A DNA stretch of 64,000 nt, taken from assembly GCF_014203595.1 (NCBI RefSeq), contig NZ_JACHJK010000004.1, forward strand, positions 248,001-312,000, in the 5' to 3' direction. The notes below the pieces were generated by a model, which saw only the letters and a program-made list of their open reading frames with translations, made no database searches and was not told the DNA's origin. The position numbers and the translations under genes were made by a program. Source of the DNA: Streptomyces echinatus. Its GTDB lineage: Bacteria > Actinomycetota > Actinomycetes > Streptomycetales > Streptomycetaceae. Shown one piece after another: positions 42,509 through 51,230 of the stretch; positions within the stretch are counted from its first letter, which is position 1; the number at the start of each line of letters is the position of its first letter.

Positions 42509-44593
42509 ATGTCGGAGGCGGAGCGGGCGGGGACATCTCGTCAGGAGACTCGTCAGGACAAGAACGAGCGGCGTCTCCTCGCGGGGCGGTACCGACTGGG
42601 AGACGTGCTGGGCCGGGGCGGTATGGGCACGGTCTGGCGCGCCGAGGACGAGACCCTGGGCCGGACGGTCGCCGTCAAGGAGCTGCGGTTCCCGTCGAAC
42701 ATCGACGAGGAGGAGAAGCGGCGCCTGATCACGCGCACCCTGCGCGAGGCCAAGGCGATCGCCCGGATCCGCAACAACAGCGCGGTGACGGTCTTCGACG
42801 TGGTCGACGAGGACGACCGGCCCTGGATCGTCATGGAGTTGGTCGAGGGCAAGTCCCTGGCCGAGGTCATCCGCGAGGACGGCCTGCTGCAGCCGAGGCG
42901 CGCCGCCGAGGTGGGCCTCGCCGTCCTCGACGTGCTGCGCTCCGCGCACCGCGAGGGCATCCTGCACCGGGACGTGAAGCCGTCCAACGTGCTCATCGCC
43001 GAGGACGGCCGGGTCGTGCTCACCGACTTCGGCATCGCGCAGGTCGAGGGTGACCCGTCCATCACCTCCACCGGCATGCTCGTCGGCGCCCCCTCCTACA
43101 TCTCCCCGGAGCGGGCCCGCGGCCACAAGCCGGGACCGGCGGCCGACCTGTGGTCGCTCGGCGGTCTGCTGTACGCGGCGGTCGAGGGCACGCCGCCGTA
43201 CGACAAGGGCTCGGCGATCGCCACGCTCACCGCGGTGATGACCGAGCCCCTGGAGGAGCCCAAACACGCGGGACCGCTGCGGGACGTCATCTACGGTCTG
43301 CTGACCAAGGACCCGGCCGAGCGGCTCGACGACGCCGGGGCCCGGGCCCTGCTCGACAAGGTCATCAGGGCCCCCGAGCCGGAGGCGATGGACGCCACGC
43401 GGGTGGTTCCGCTGCCGGTGCAGCCCGGTGGGCCGGAAGGCAGGCGGGGCGAGGAGGCCGGCGACAAGCTGCGCGGCGCGCTCCGGTCCGTGCGCAAGGC
43501 GGCCGGCGCCGCCGCGGCCGGGGCGACGACGCGGGGCAAGAGCGGGAGCGAGCCGGCCGGGCGGGGCCCGGGCGGCGCGGCGGGTGCCGGGGGCACCGTC
43601 CCCGGCGCGGCGCGGACCGGTGCGGCCGGCGGGACGCGGCCGGGTGCCGCGGGCGGGCCCGGTGCCGGATCCGCCGCGCGGCCGGGGGGCACGGTGGCGG
43701 GTGCGGGCGGTGCGCAGAACTCCAGCGCGAACAAGCCGTCTTCCGGGTGGCCCCAGGTGCCGCCGCCGGACCTGGACCTGCCGCCGCGGCCGGTGCCGAG
43801 GGCGCCGCTGACCGACGTGGTCCCCAAGCGCACGCTGGTGATCATCGCCGTGGTGGTCGTCCTCGCGGTGCTCGGGACCGTGCTGGCCCTCACCCTGGGC
43901 GGCGGTGACGACAAGAACGGCGCGAACAGCGGGGCCAAGGCCGCGGCGAGTTCCAGCGCCTCCGCCAAGCAGGACAAGGGCAAGGGGGCCGGCACGGCCA
44001 CCGGAACACGGACGGACGGGGCCGGCGCGGCATCCACCGCCACCGGTTCGGCGCCGGACACCGCGGCGGACGCCGACGCGAGCCCGACCTCCGGTGATGC
44101 CGACGCCTCCGACGACTCCGGCGCCTCCGACGGCTCGGGGCCGAAGGGCAGCGGGAGCGCGCCGGCCGAGAGCACCCGCAAGGGTGGTCAGGGCTACTCC
44201 ATAGGTCTGCCCAAGGGGTGGAGGTTCAAGACCACCGTGTCCGCCGGCGACCGCTACACCGGACCCGACGGGCAGCGGCTGCTCGTCGCCTGGACCAGCA
44301 CGCCGAAGGACGACCCGGTGGCGGACTGGAAGAACCAGGAGCGGGACATGGTGCGCGACCAGTACCGCAAGATCCGCATCGAGCAGGTGGACTACCGCGG
44401 CTGGAACACCGCCGACTGGGAGTTCACCTACACCGAGGACGGCACCGGGTACCGCACGATCGACCGGGGCTTCGTGGTGAACGACCACCTCGGTTACGCG
44501 CTGATGTACTCCGCGAAGGCCGCCCACTGGAACGGCGATCTGCGCAAGGACACGTGGAAGACGTTGACCGAGTCCTTCAAGCCGAAGTCGTAG
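42509..44593 (+). CDS. membrane Ser/Thr protein kinase 1
   Basis: A 694-residue receptor-type kinase, first of the array. The kinase domain (about 27-285) is complete: GRGGMG loop, Lys57, HRDVKPSN at 153-160, DFG, and SYISPERARG. A Gly/Ala-rich linker (about 310-425) leads to one transmembrane helix (about 441-463, TLVIIAVVVVLAVLGTVLAL). A Ser/Ala/Asp-rich stalk then carries a globular extracellular domain of about 130 residues (YSIGLPKGWRFKT, TGPDGQRLLVAWTS, YRGWNTADWEFTY). No PASTA repeats. The ATG at 42509 is picked because GAGGGG lies 4 nt upstream. Confidence 0.93.
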   Translation: MSEAERAGTSRQETRQDKNERRLLAGRYRLGDVLGRGGMGTVWRAEDETLGRTVAVKELRFPSNIDEEEKRRLITRTLREAKAIARIRNNSAVTVFDVVDEDDRPWIVMELVEGKSLAEVIREDGLLQPRRAAEVGLAVLDVLRSAHREGILHRDVKPSNVLIAEDGRVVLTDFGIAQVEGDPSITSTGMLVGAPSYISPERARGHKPGPAADLWSLGGLLYAAVEGTPPYDKGSAIATLTAVMTEPLEEPKHAGPLRDVIYGLLTKDPAERLDDAGARALLDKVIRAPEPEAMDATRVVPLPVQPGGPEGRRGEEAGDKLRGALRSVRKAAGAAAAGATTRGKSGSEPAGRGPGGAAGAGGTVPGAARTGAAGGTRPGAAGGPGAGSAARPGGTVAGAGGAQNSSANKPSSGWPQVPPPDLDLPPRPVPRAPLTDVVPKRTLVIIAVVVVLAVLGTVLALTLGGGDDKNGANSGAKAAASSSASAKQDKGKGAGTATGTRTDGAGAASTATGSAPDTAADADASPTSGDADASDDSGASDGSGPKGSGSAPAESTRKGGQGYSIGLPKGWRFKTTVSAGDRYTGPDGQRLLVAWTSTPKDDPVADWKNQERDMVRDQYRKIRIEQVDYRGWNTADWEFTYTEDGTGYRTIDRGFVVNDHLGYALMYSAKAAHWNGDLRKDTWKTLTESFKPKS

Positions 44594-44753
44594 GCCCTGT
44601 ACGACGGTTTGGTACGTGAGAATCCGTCATCCTTTCAATGCGGGTTGCCTCCGGCACGTATCGTGAATCGCGGACCGTACGCAGCCGCATGCGTGTGCGA
44701 AACGGGCCGTGAGGCGATCGGGTGTGACCAACCGGGCGGCCGGGGGAGGCAAA

Positions 44754-47390
44754 GTGGACGACTACGCGGGTCGGGTGCTCGCCGACCGCTACCGCCTGCC
44801 ACTGCCGCCGTCCGACGAGTACGAATTCACCGAGACCCGCGCCTTCGACACCTACAGCGGCCAGGAAGTCCTCGTCCGGCAGGTGCCGTTGCCGGAGGTC
44901 GTCGAGGCCGAGGTGCTCGACGCCGAGGGGCTGCCCGAGGGGTTCACCGCGCGCGAGCGCACGTCCCGCCGGGCACCGGAGGGCAGGACAGCCACCCGGC
45001 AGCCCGCCGATCCGGCGGTGCGGCGCGCCGTCGAGGCCGCGCAGGCGGCGGCCCGCATCCCCGACCACCCACGCCTGGACCAGGTCTTCGACGTGTTCGC
45101 CGAGGGCGGGTCCCTGTGGATCGTCAGCGAGCTGGTGGCCGCGCGTCCGCTGGCCGCCCTGCTCACCGGGAAGCCGCTGTCGCCGTACCGGGCGGCCGAG
45201 GTCGCCTCCGACGTGCTCATGGCGCTCCGGGTGCTGCACGCGCACGGCTGGGTGCACCGCAACATCACCGTCCGCACGATCCTGGTCTGCGACGACGGCC
45301 GGGTGATGCTGACCGGCCTCGCCGTCGGCGCGGCGGAGGAGGCGCTGTGCGGGTACGACCCGGTGCCGGCCCCCGACGGCCACGCGGAGGACACCGGAGA
45401 GGTGTCCGGCGGGCAGCCGCGGGCGGCGGGGGCCGCTGAGCGCGGCGGCCCCTCGGGGCCCGGTCCCGGCCCGGGAACAGGGGTGCCCACGGGTCCCGGC
45501 GGCCGCGCGGGAGGGATGCCGGGCGGGGCCGGCGGTCCGACCGCGGATGTGGACCCCGAGGCCGCGCGGCGCGCCGCCATCCGGGCACGGGCGGCCGGAG
45601 GACTGCCGGCTCCGGACGCGAACGGGAGGTCCGGACCGGCGGAGCAGCCGGCCCTGGAGAGCGGGGCCGACGTCCGCGCCGCCCGGGCGGGCGCCATCGC
45701 CGCGTACCGCGCGGGTGCCCGTGCCGCCGCCCGGGTGCACGAGGCCCAGCAGAGCGGGCGCCCCGCGCTGCCCGGCGCCCGTCCGCCCGCCGAGGACGAC
45801 ACCGGCGCCGGCCGGGGTGACGGCACGGGCCGGCCGTCGTACCCCGCGGAGGCGGGCGCCGTGCCGCCGCCCGGCCGGATCGCCGACCCGTACGGAGTGC
45901 GAGGCGCCTCCTGGCACGGCGCCGCACCGCGCACCGGAACCGGTGGCACGGTGCCCGCCCCGGTCGGCGGTGCGCCCCGGCCGGGCCTGCCCGGACAGGT
46001 GCCGGCCCAGGGGTACGGCCCGGCCCCGGAGGACGCGGGGAGCAGGCCGGTCCGGCCGGGCGGCGCCCCCGCCCGCCCCGAACTCGCCCCCGGCGCACTC
46101 CCCGCACAGCCGGGCGGCCGGTGGGACGAGCCGGGTGCCGTGCGCCGTGGCCCCGGTACCGCGCTCGCCGCCGAGCGGGCCCGGCAGGTGCGGATGACCG
46201 TGGTGGGACCGGTGACCGAACGGTGGGCGCCGGAGCAGGCCGGGCCCGTGCACGAGAACTGGCAGCTGGCGGCGCCGATCGGCCCCGCCACCGACCTGTG
46301 GGCGCTGGGCGCCCTGCTGTTCCGGGCCGTCCAGGGGCACGCCCCCTACCCGGAGGAGTCCACGGCCGAGCTGGTGCAACTGGTGTGCGCCGAACCGCCC
46401 GCCTTCGCCGAGGAGTGCGGCCCGCTGCGGCCGGTGGTGGAGTCGCTGCTGCGCCAGGACCCCCTCGAGCGGCCGGACGTCGAGGAGCTGAGCGGCTGGC
46501 TGCGGTCCCTGGTGCGGTCCGCGCCCGAGCCGGACGCCGGCACCCATGTCGTCCCCGTGCCGCCCGCCGACCCGAGCCGGCTGCCGATCGTCCGGCGCCG
46601 CGGCGAGCTGGTGCGCCGCCGGCGTGCCGGACTGCCCGCGACCCATCCGCACGGCCGGCACAAGCGGGCCCGGGAGGGCGGGCGTTCGCCGCGCAGCCTG
46701 GGTCGGACCCTGCTCCTGCTGATCCTGCTCCTGCTGGCCGGTGTGATCGCGTACGCGATGCTCTTCATGCCGAAGCAGGAGGGGAACGGCGCCGCGGGCG
46801 AGGACCGTACCGGCAGCGCCGGGCAGACCGGCCCCGTGCCCTCGCACACCCGGCAGCCCTCCGCCGGACAGAGCGCTCCGGACGGCGGTGCCTCCGCGCC
46901 CGCGACCGAGACCCAGACCGGCGGTGACCCTGCCGTCCCCGACGGGTTCACCCTGCGCAAGGAGCCCGACGGCTTCCAGGTCGCCGTGGCCAAGGGCTGG
47001 GACCACATCCCGAAGAACGGCAGCGGCCAGGTGGTCTACAGCCACGGGAACTTCGAGCTGATCGTCGTACCGGGCCGGGACGGCACGTCCGCCTACGGCA
47101 GCGATCCGATGGTCTACCAGCGGGACAAGGAGCGGGAACTGCAGCCGTACCGCGACTCCAGCTGGGCCACGGCGAGCGGCCTGCGGACCATCGAGGTGGG
47201 CGGACGGACCATGGCGGAAGGGCAGTTCACCTGGACCGACGGGCAGGGAAGAGATCTCTTCGTGCGGAACATGGCACTGCTCCTCGACGGCCGCTACCAC
47301 ATCGTCCAGGTGCGCGGCCCGGAGGCCGAGCGGGACGAGGTGACGCGGCTGTACGAGCAGGCTACGGCGACGTATCGCTACACCGGTTGA
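44754..47390 (+). CDS. membrane pseudokinase with disordered insertion in the activation segment
   Basis: An 878-residue kinase-fold protein that lost every catalytic residue. The glycine loop is SDEYEFTETR, the VAIK lysine is Arg42 (VLVRQ), the catalytic loop is HRNITVRT (168-175; D to N, K to T, N to T), and DFG is TGL (187-189). Between TGL and WAPE (491-494) lies a Pro/Gly/Ala-rich insertion of about 290 residues. The helical C-lobe (ATDLWALGALLFRAVQG) is intact. A helix at about 650-672 (LLLLILLLLAGVIAYAML) precedes an extracellular domain like that of the neighbouring kinases (GFQVAVAKGWDHIP, WTDGQGRDLFVRN). GTG 44754 has GGGGGAGG close upstream; GTG 44724 is the alternative. Confidence 0.88.
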   Translation: MDDYAGRVLADRYRLPLPPSDEYEFTETRAFDTYSGQEVLVRQVPLPEVVEAEVLDAEGLPEGFTARERTSRRAPEGRTATRQPADPAVRRAVEAAQAAARIPDHPRLDQVFDVFAEGGSLWIVSELVAARPLAALLTGKPLSPYRAAEVASDVLMALRVLHAHGWVHRNITVRTILVCDDGRVMLTGLAVGAAEEALCGYDPVPAPDGHAEDTGEVSGGQPRAAGAAERGGPSGPGPGPGTGVPTGPGGRAGGMPGGAGGPTADVDPEAARRAAIRARAAGGLPAPDANGRSGPAEQPALESGADVRAARAGAIAAYRAGARAAARVHEAQQSGRPALPGARPPAEDDTGAGRGDGTGRPSYPAEAGAVPPPGRIADPYGVRGASWHGAAPRTGTGGTVPAPVGGAPRPGLPGQVPAQGYGPAPEDAGSRPVRPGGAPARPELAPGALPAQPGGRWDEPGAVRRGPGTALAAERARQVRMTVVGPVTERWAPEQAGPVHENWQLAAPIGPATDLWALGALLFRAVQGHAPYPEESTAELVQLVCAEPPAFAEECGPLRPVVESLLRQDPLERPDVEELSGWLRSLVRSAPEPDAGTHVVPVPPADPSRLPIVRRRGELVRRRRAGLPATHPHGRHKRAREGGRSPRSLGRTLLLLILLLLAGVIAYAMLFMPKQEGNGAAGEDRTGSAGQTGPVPSHTRQPSAGQSAPDGGASAPATETQTGGDPAVPDGFTLRKEPDGFQVAVAKGWDHIPKNGSGQVVYSHGNFELIVVPGRDGTSAYGSDPMVYQRDKERELQPYRDSSWATASGLRTIEVGGRTMAEGQFTWTDGQGRDLFVRNMALLLDGRYHIVQVRGPEAERDEVTRLYEQATATYRYTG

Positions 47391-47543
47391 GCAGCGTGTA
47401 TTCGGCGACGGGGCAGGGCAGGGCGGTTTCCGCTCTCGCGTGGAAATGACCATCGTCACAGTGCGGTTTCCTTCGCACCCCGCTGGTTCCCTGTGCGGGG
47501 GGCGGTCCTTAGTCTGACCCTGTCAAGAGCATTGCGGGGCAAC

Positions 47544-49229
47544 GTGAATCAGATGCAGGGCCTGCTCATAGCAGGCCGCTACCGGCTCGCCGATTCCATC
47601 GGCAGCGGCGGCATGGGCCGGGTGTGGCGCGCCCACGACGAGGTGCTGCACCGAAAGGTCGCCATCAAGGAGTTGACCGCAGCGCTCTACGTGTCCGACA
47701 GCGACCAGGCCGTTCTGCTCGCCCGCACCCGCGCCGAGGCGCGGGCCGCCGCCCGCATCAACCACTCCGCCGTCGTCACCGTGCACGACGTCCTCGAACA
47801 CGACGGCCGCCCGTGGATCGTGATGGAGCTGGTCGAGGGCAACTCGCTGGCCGACGCGGTCAAGGAGCGCGGTCGCGTCGAGCCCGAGGAAGCGGCGCGG
47901 ATCGGACTGTGGGTGCTGCGGGCGCTGGGCGCCGCACACTCCGCCGGGGTGCTGCACCGGGACGTCAAGCCCGGCAACGTACTGCTCGGCACGGACCGCA
48001 GGGTGCTGCTCACGGACTTCGGCATCGCCCAGATCGAGGGCGACTCGACCATCACCCGCACCGGGGAGGTCGTCGGTTCCGTCGACTACCTGGCCCCCGA
48101 GCGGGTGCGCGGCCACGACCCCGGCCCGGCCTCCGACCTGTGGGCGCTGGGCGCCACGCTGTACACGGCGGTCGAGGGGCGCTCGCCGTTCCGGCGCACC
48201 TCGCCGCTGAGCACCATGCAGGCGATCGTCGAGGAGCACCTGGACGAGCCGCGTCACGCCGGGCCGCTCGCACCGGTCATCGCCGCCCTGCTGCGCAAGG
48301 ACCCGGCCCAGCGGCCGGGCGCCGGGGAGGCGGAGCGGATGCTCGCCGAGGCGGCGGAGGGCCGCCGGCCGGGCACCGCGCAGCCGTTCGTACCCGCCCA
48401 GGGCTCGGGCGCGTACCCGCGGGGGACGGACAACTCCGGCTACGGCATGACCGGTTACCCGACCGGCGGCACCGCCCCCGGCATCCCGTCGGGCGCGGGC
48501 CGCCCCATGACCGGGCCGACGGCCGTGGCTCCCATGCCTGCCGGTGCGGCGGGCGGCCGGGCACCGGCCCGGCGCCGGCGCCGGCTGCGCACCTTCGCGC
48601 TCGTCGTCGTCGCCGCGGCCGTGCTCGGCGGCGGCTCGGCGGCGGCCTTCCAGCAGTGGGGCGCCTGGGAGCAGAGCGACGGGACGGGCGGGACGGCGGG
48701 CCCGGCCGGCACGTCACCCTCCGCGAGCGGCGCCGCGCCGCGCTCCGACGGCACGGTCCCCGCTTCGTGGCAGCGGTACGACGACGAGTGGGGCTTCAGC
48801 GTCTACCTGCCCAAGGGCTGGTCGCGAAGGGTCGTCGGCGTGGACGGCGCTCTCCGGCAGGTCGACTACACCCCGGACGGCGGCAAGCACTTCGTCCGCA
48901 TCGCCATCGACACCTCGCCGGACTTCGCCGACGCCAAGTCGCACCAGGAGGATCTGGAGAAGCAGATCCAGGGGCTGGTCGACTACCAGCAGGTGACCAT
49001 GGAAGAGAACACCTACCGCGACTGCAAGGGCTCGCTGTGGGAGTACACCTGGACGGCTCTGGCCAAGGACCCGCCCCATGTCGCCGGTCCACGCCACGCC
49101 ATCGAGGAGACGTATTTCTCGCGGGACGGCGCCGAGTACGCGATCTACATGTCGACCCCGGAGAAGGACTGGGCGAAGACCAGCAAGCAGTTCAAGTGGG
49201 TCCTGCAGAGCTGGCAGCAGCCGCAGTAG
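47544..49229 (+). CDS. membrane Ser/Thr protein kinase 3
   Basis: A 561-residue canonical receptor kinase. The catalytic domain (about 11-270) has GSGGMG, Lys42, HRDVKPGN, DFG and VDYLAPERVRG. The transmembrane helix is at about 352-372 (FALVVVAAAVLGGGSAAAF). The extracellular C-terminal domain of about 155 residues (WGFSVYLPKGWSRRVVG, PDGGKHFVRIAID, GSLWEYTWTA, FSRDGAEYAIYMS) belongs to the same family as in the neighbours. The start is the GTG at 47544 (VNQMQGLLIAGRY); ATG 47553 is possible. TTAGTCT (about 47512) may be the -10. Confidence 0.93.
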   Translation: MNQMQGLLIAGRYRLADSIGSGGMGRVWRAHDEVLHRKVAIKELTAALYVSDSDQAVLLARTRAEARAAARINHSAVVTVHDVLEHDGRPWIVMELVEGNSLADAVKERGRVEPEEAARIGLWVLRALGAAHSAGVLHRDVKPGNVLLGTDRRVLLTDFGIAQIEGDSTITRTGEVVGSVDYLAPERVRGHDPGPASDLWALGATLYTAVEGRSPFRRTSPLSTMQAIVEEHLDEPRHAGPLAPVIAALLRKDPAQRPGAGEAERMLAEAAEGRRPGTAQPFVPAQGSGAYPRGTDNSGYGMTGYPTGGTAPGIPSGAGRPMTGPTAVAPMPAGAAGGRAPARRRRRLRTFALVVVAAAVLGGGSAAAFQQWGAWEQSDGTGGTAGPAGTSPSASGAAPRSDGTVPASWQRYDDEWGFSVYLPKGWSRRVVGVDGALRQVDYTPDGGKHFVRIAIDTSPDFADAKSHQEDLEKQIQGLVDYQQVTMEENTYRDCKGSLWEYTWTALAKDPPHVAGPRHAIEETYFSRDGAEYAIYMSTPEKDWAKTSKQFKWVLQSWQQPQ

Positions 49230-49450
49230 GAAGGCAAGCCGGCCGCTGCCGGCCGTTCGGCGGCAAGGGCCGCACGGACGGCACCGCCGACCGGCCCCGG
49301 ACGGACGGCGCACCGCCCGGAACGTCCTCGCGTCCGGCGCCGTCCCCGCCGTCCCCGCTGCCGGGGGCGGTGCCCGTCGGCCAGAGTGCGGTCCGGGTTG
49401 GCCGATCGGTGCCCCGGAGCGGACAGGTCCGGTGCGGCATGATGGGGCGC

Positions 49451-51178
49451 ATGGGGACCGAGGGAGCCGGGTTCCGGCTGATCGCGGGCCGTTACCGCCT
49501 GGAGGAACGCGTCGGGCGCGGCGGCATGGGCGTCGTGTGGCGGGCGAGCGACCAGGTGCTGGGCCGTCAGGTGGCGGTCAAGGAGCTCCTTCCGGACGAC
49601 TCGCTCCCGGACGACGACGCGCGGCGCCGCCGTGAGCGTACGTTCCGCGAGGCCCGCGCGGTCTGCCAGCTGCGGCATCCGCACATCATCGTCGTGCACG
49701 ACGTGGTGGAGCAGGACGAACGGCCGTATCTGGTGATGGAGTTGATCGACGGTGGTTCGCTCGCCGACCGGATCTCCCGGCACGGCCCGGTCGACGCCGC
49801 CGAGGCCGCGCGGATCGGCATCGCCCTGCTGAGCGCGCTGCACACCGCCCACGAGGCGGGCGTGCTGCACCGGGACATCAAACCCGCGAACGTCCTGATC
49901 GAGTCCGGCACCGACCGGGTCGTCCTCACCGACTTCGGTATCGCCCAGGTCGCGGGCGCCACCACGCTCACCGAGACCGGCTCCTTCGTCGGCTCGCCCG
50001 AATACACCGCGCCCGAGCGGATGTCCGGGCTGCGCACCGGACCGGAGTCCGACCTGTGGTCGCTGGGCGCGCTGCTGTGCACCGTGCTCAGCGGCGAGTC
50101 ACCGTTCCGCCGTGACTCGCTCGGCGGCATCCTGCACGCCGTCGTCGCCGACGACATCCGCCCCCCGGTGCAGGCCGAGCCGCTGCTGCCCGTCGTCCGG
50201 GGCCTGTTGGACCGCGACCCCGACCGGCGGCTGGGCGCGGCGGACGCCGAGTGGATGCTGCGGACGTATCTGGAGACCGGCCGGACGCCCGCCGCTCCGG
50301 CCGTCCCGGCCACGGGGGGACCGCACGCCGGCGGGCGCGTCCACCGGATCGGTGGGAGCCGTACGCCGAAGACTCCCGAGCCGTACGCGCCGACCCAGCC
50401 GGATCTGCCCCGCGGACCGGTGCCGTCCGCTCCGGTGCAGCCGCTCCCGAAGCGGTCCTCCCCGCGCGGGGTGCTGGTGGCGGCGCTGCTCGTGGCCGCG
50501 CTGGCCGGGGCGGGCGTGTCGGCCGCGGCGCTGCTGCTGCACCGGCACGGGGACGGGGGCGGCGGCACCCCGGGCGGCACGGCGACGTCCCCGGCCACCC
50601 GGACCGGCACCGGCCCCGCCGGCTCCCCGGGTGCCTCGGCGGGCACGACTCCCTCCCCGGCACCGTCCGGAGCACGCCCGGCGCCCGCGCCCACCTCCGG
50701 TGCACCCCGGCCGAGTTCCGGCGGGCACACCGCGCCCTCCGGCTACCGCACGGCCCAGGACCCGGCCGGCTTCTCCCTCGCCGTGCCCGAGGACTTCACC
50801 CGCACTCCGCAGGGCGAGCGCGTCTTCTACTTCTCGCCGGGCCGGACCTTCCGCCTGGGCATCAGAATCACCGCGCCTCAGCCGGGCGGCCCGCAGGGGG
50901 TGATGGAACGCTCGGCCGCCGGCGGCCCCTCCAGCAACCCGGGTTACCACGACGGCCGGGTCACCCGGACCACGCACGGCGGACACCCGGCCGCGTTCTG
51001 GGAGTTCACCTGGAACGGCTTCAGCGCGGCGGAGGGGCCCCGCCACACCTACGACCTGTGCTGGGAGGAGGGCGGGCTGCTGTACGACGTCTGGGTGTCG
51101 GCGCCGGTGGGGAAGGTGCGGGAGGCGCGGGAGTACTTCGACGTGGCGGCCGACACGTTCTCGGTCACGGGTGTGTGA
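49451..51178 (+). CDS. membrane Ser/Thr protein kinase 4
   Basis: A 575-residue canonical receptor kinase. Kinase motifs: GRGGMG, Lys44, HRDIKPAN, DFG, PEYTAPERMSG. A Pro-rich juxtamembrane linker leads to a transmembrane helix at about 340-362 (GVLVAALLVAALAGAGVSAAALLL). A Thr/Pro/Gly stalk then carries the extracellular domain (AGFSLAVPEDFTRTPQ, FYFSPGRTFRLGIRI, HPAAFWEFTWNGF, EGGLLYDVWVSAP). ATGs at 49439 and 49442 could add four residues. A paralogue of the flanking kinases; autophosphorylation and sensing through the outer domain are inferred. Confidence 0.93.
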   Translation: MGTEGAGFRLIAGRYRLEERVGRGGMGVVWRASDQVLGRQVAVKELLPDDSLPDDDARRRRERTFREARAVCQLRHPHIIVVHDVVEQDERPYLVMELIDGGSLADRISRHGPVDAAEAARIGIALLSALHTAHEAGVLHRDIKPANVLIESGTDRVVLTDFGIAQVAGATTLTETGSFVGSPEYTAPERMSGLRTGPESDLWSLGALLCTVLSGESPFRRDSLGGILHAVVADDIRPPVQAEPLLPVVRGLLDRDPDRRLGAADAEWMLRTYLETGRTPAAPAVPATGGPHAGGRVHRIGGSRTPKTPEPYAPTQPDLPRGPVPSAPVQPLPKRSSPRGVLVAALLVAALAGAGVSAAALLLHRHGDGGGGTPGGTATSPATRTGTGPAGSPGASAGTTPSPAPSGARPAPAPTSGAPRPSSGGHTAPSGYRTAQDPAGFSLAVPEDFTRTPQGERVFYFSPGRTFRLGIRITAPQPGGPQGVMERSAAGGPSSNPGYHDGRVTRTTHGGHPAAFWEFTWNGFSAAEGPRHTYDLCWEEGGLLYDVWVSAPVGKVREAREYFDVAADTFSVTGV

Positions 51179-51230
51179 CCGGTTCGCCCTCGCTGTTGGA
51201 CCGGGCGCCGGGGCGAGGTAGAGATGACGC

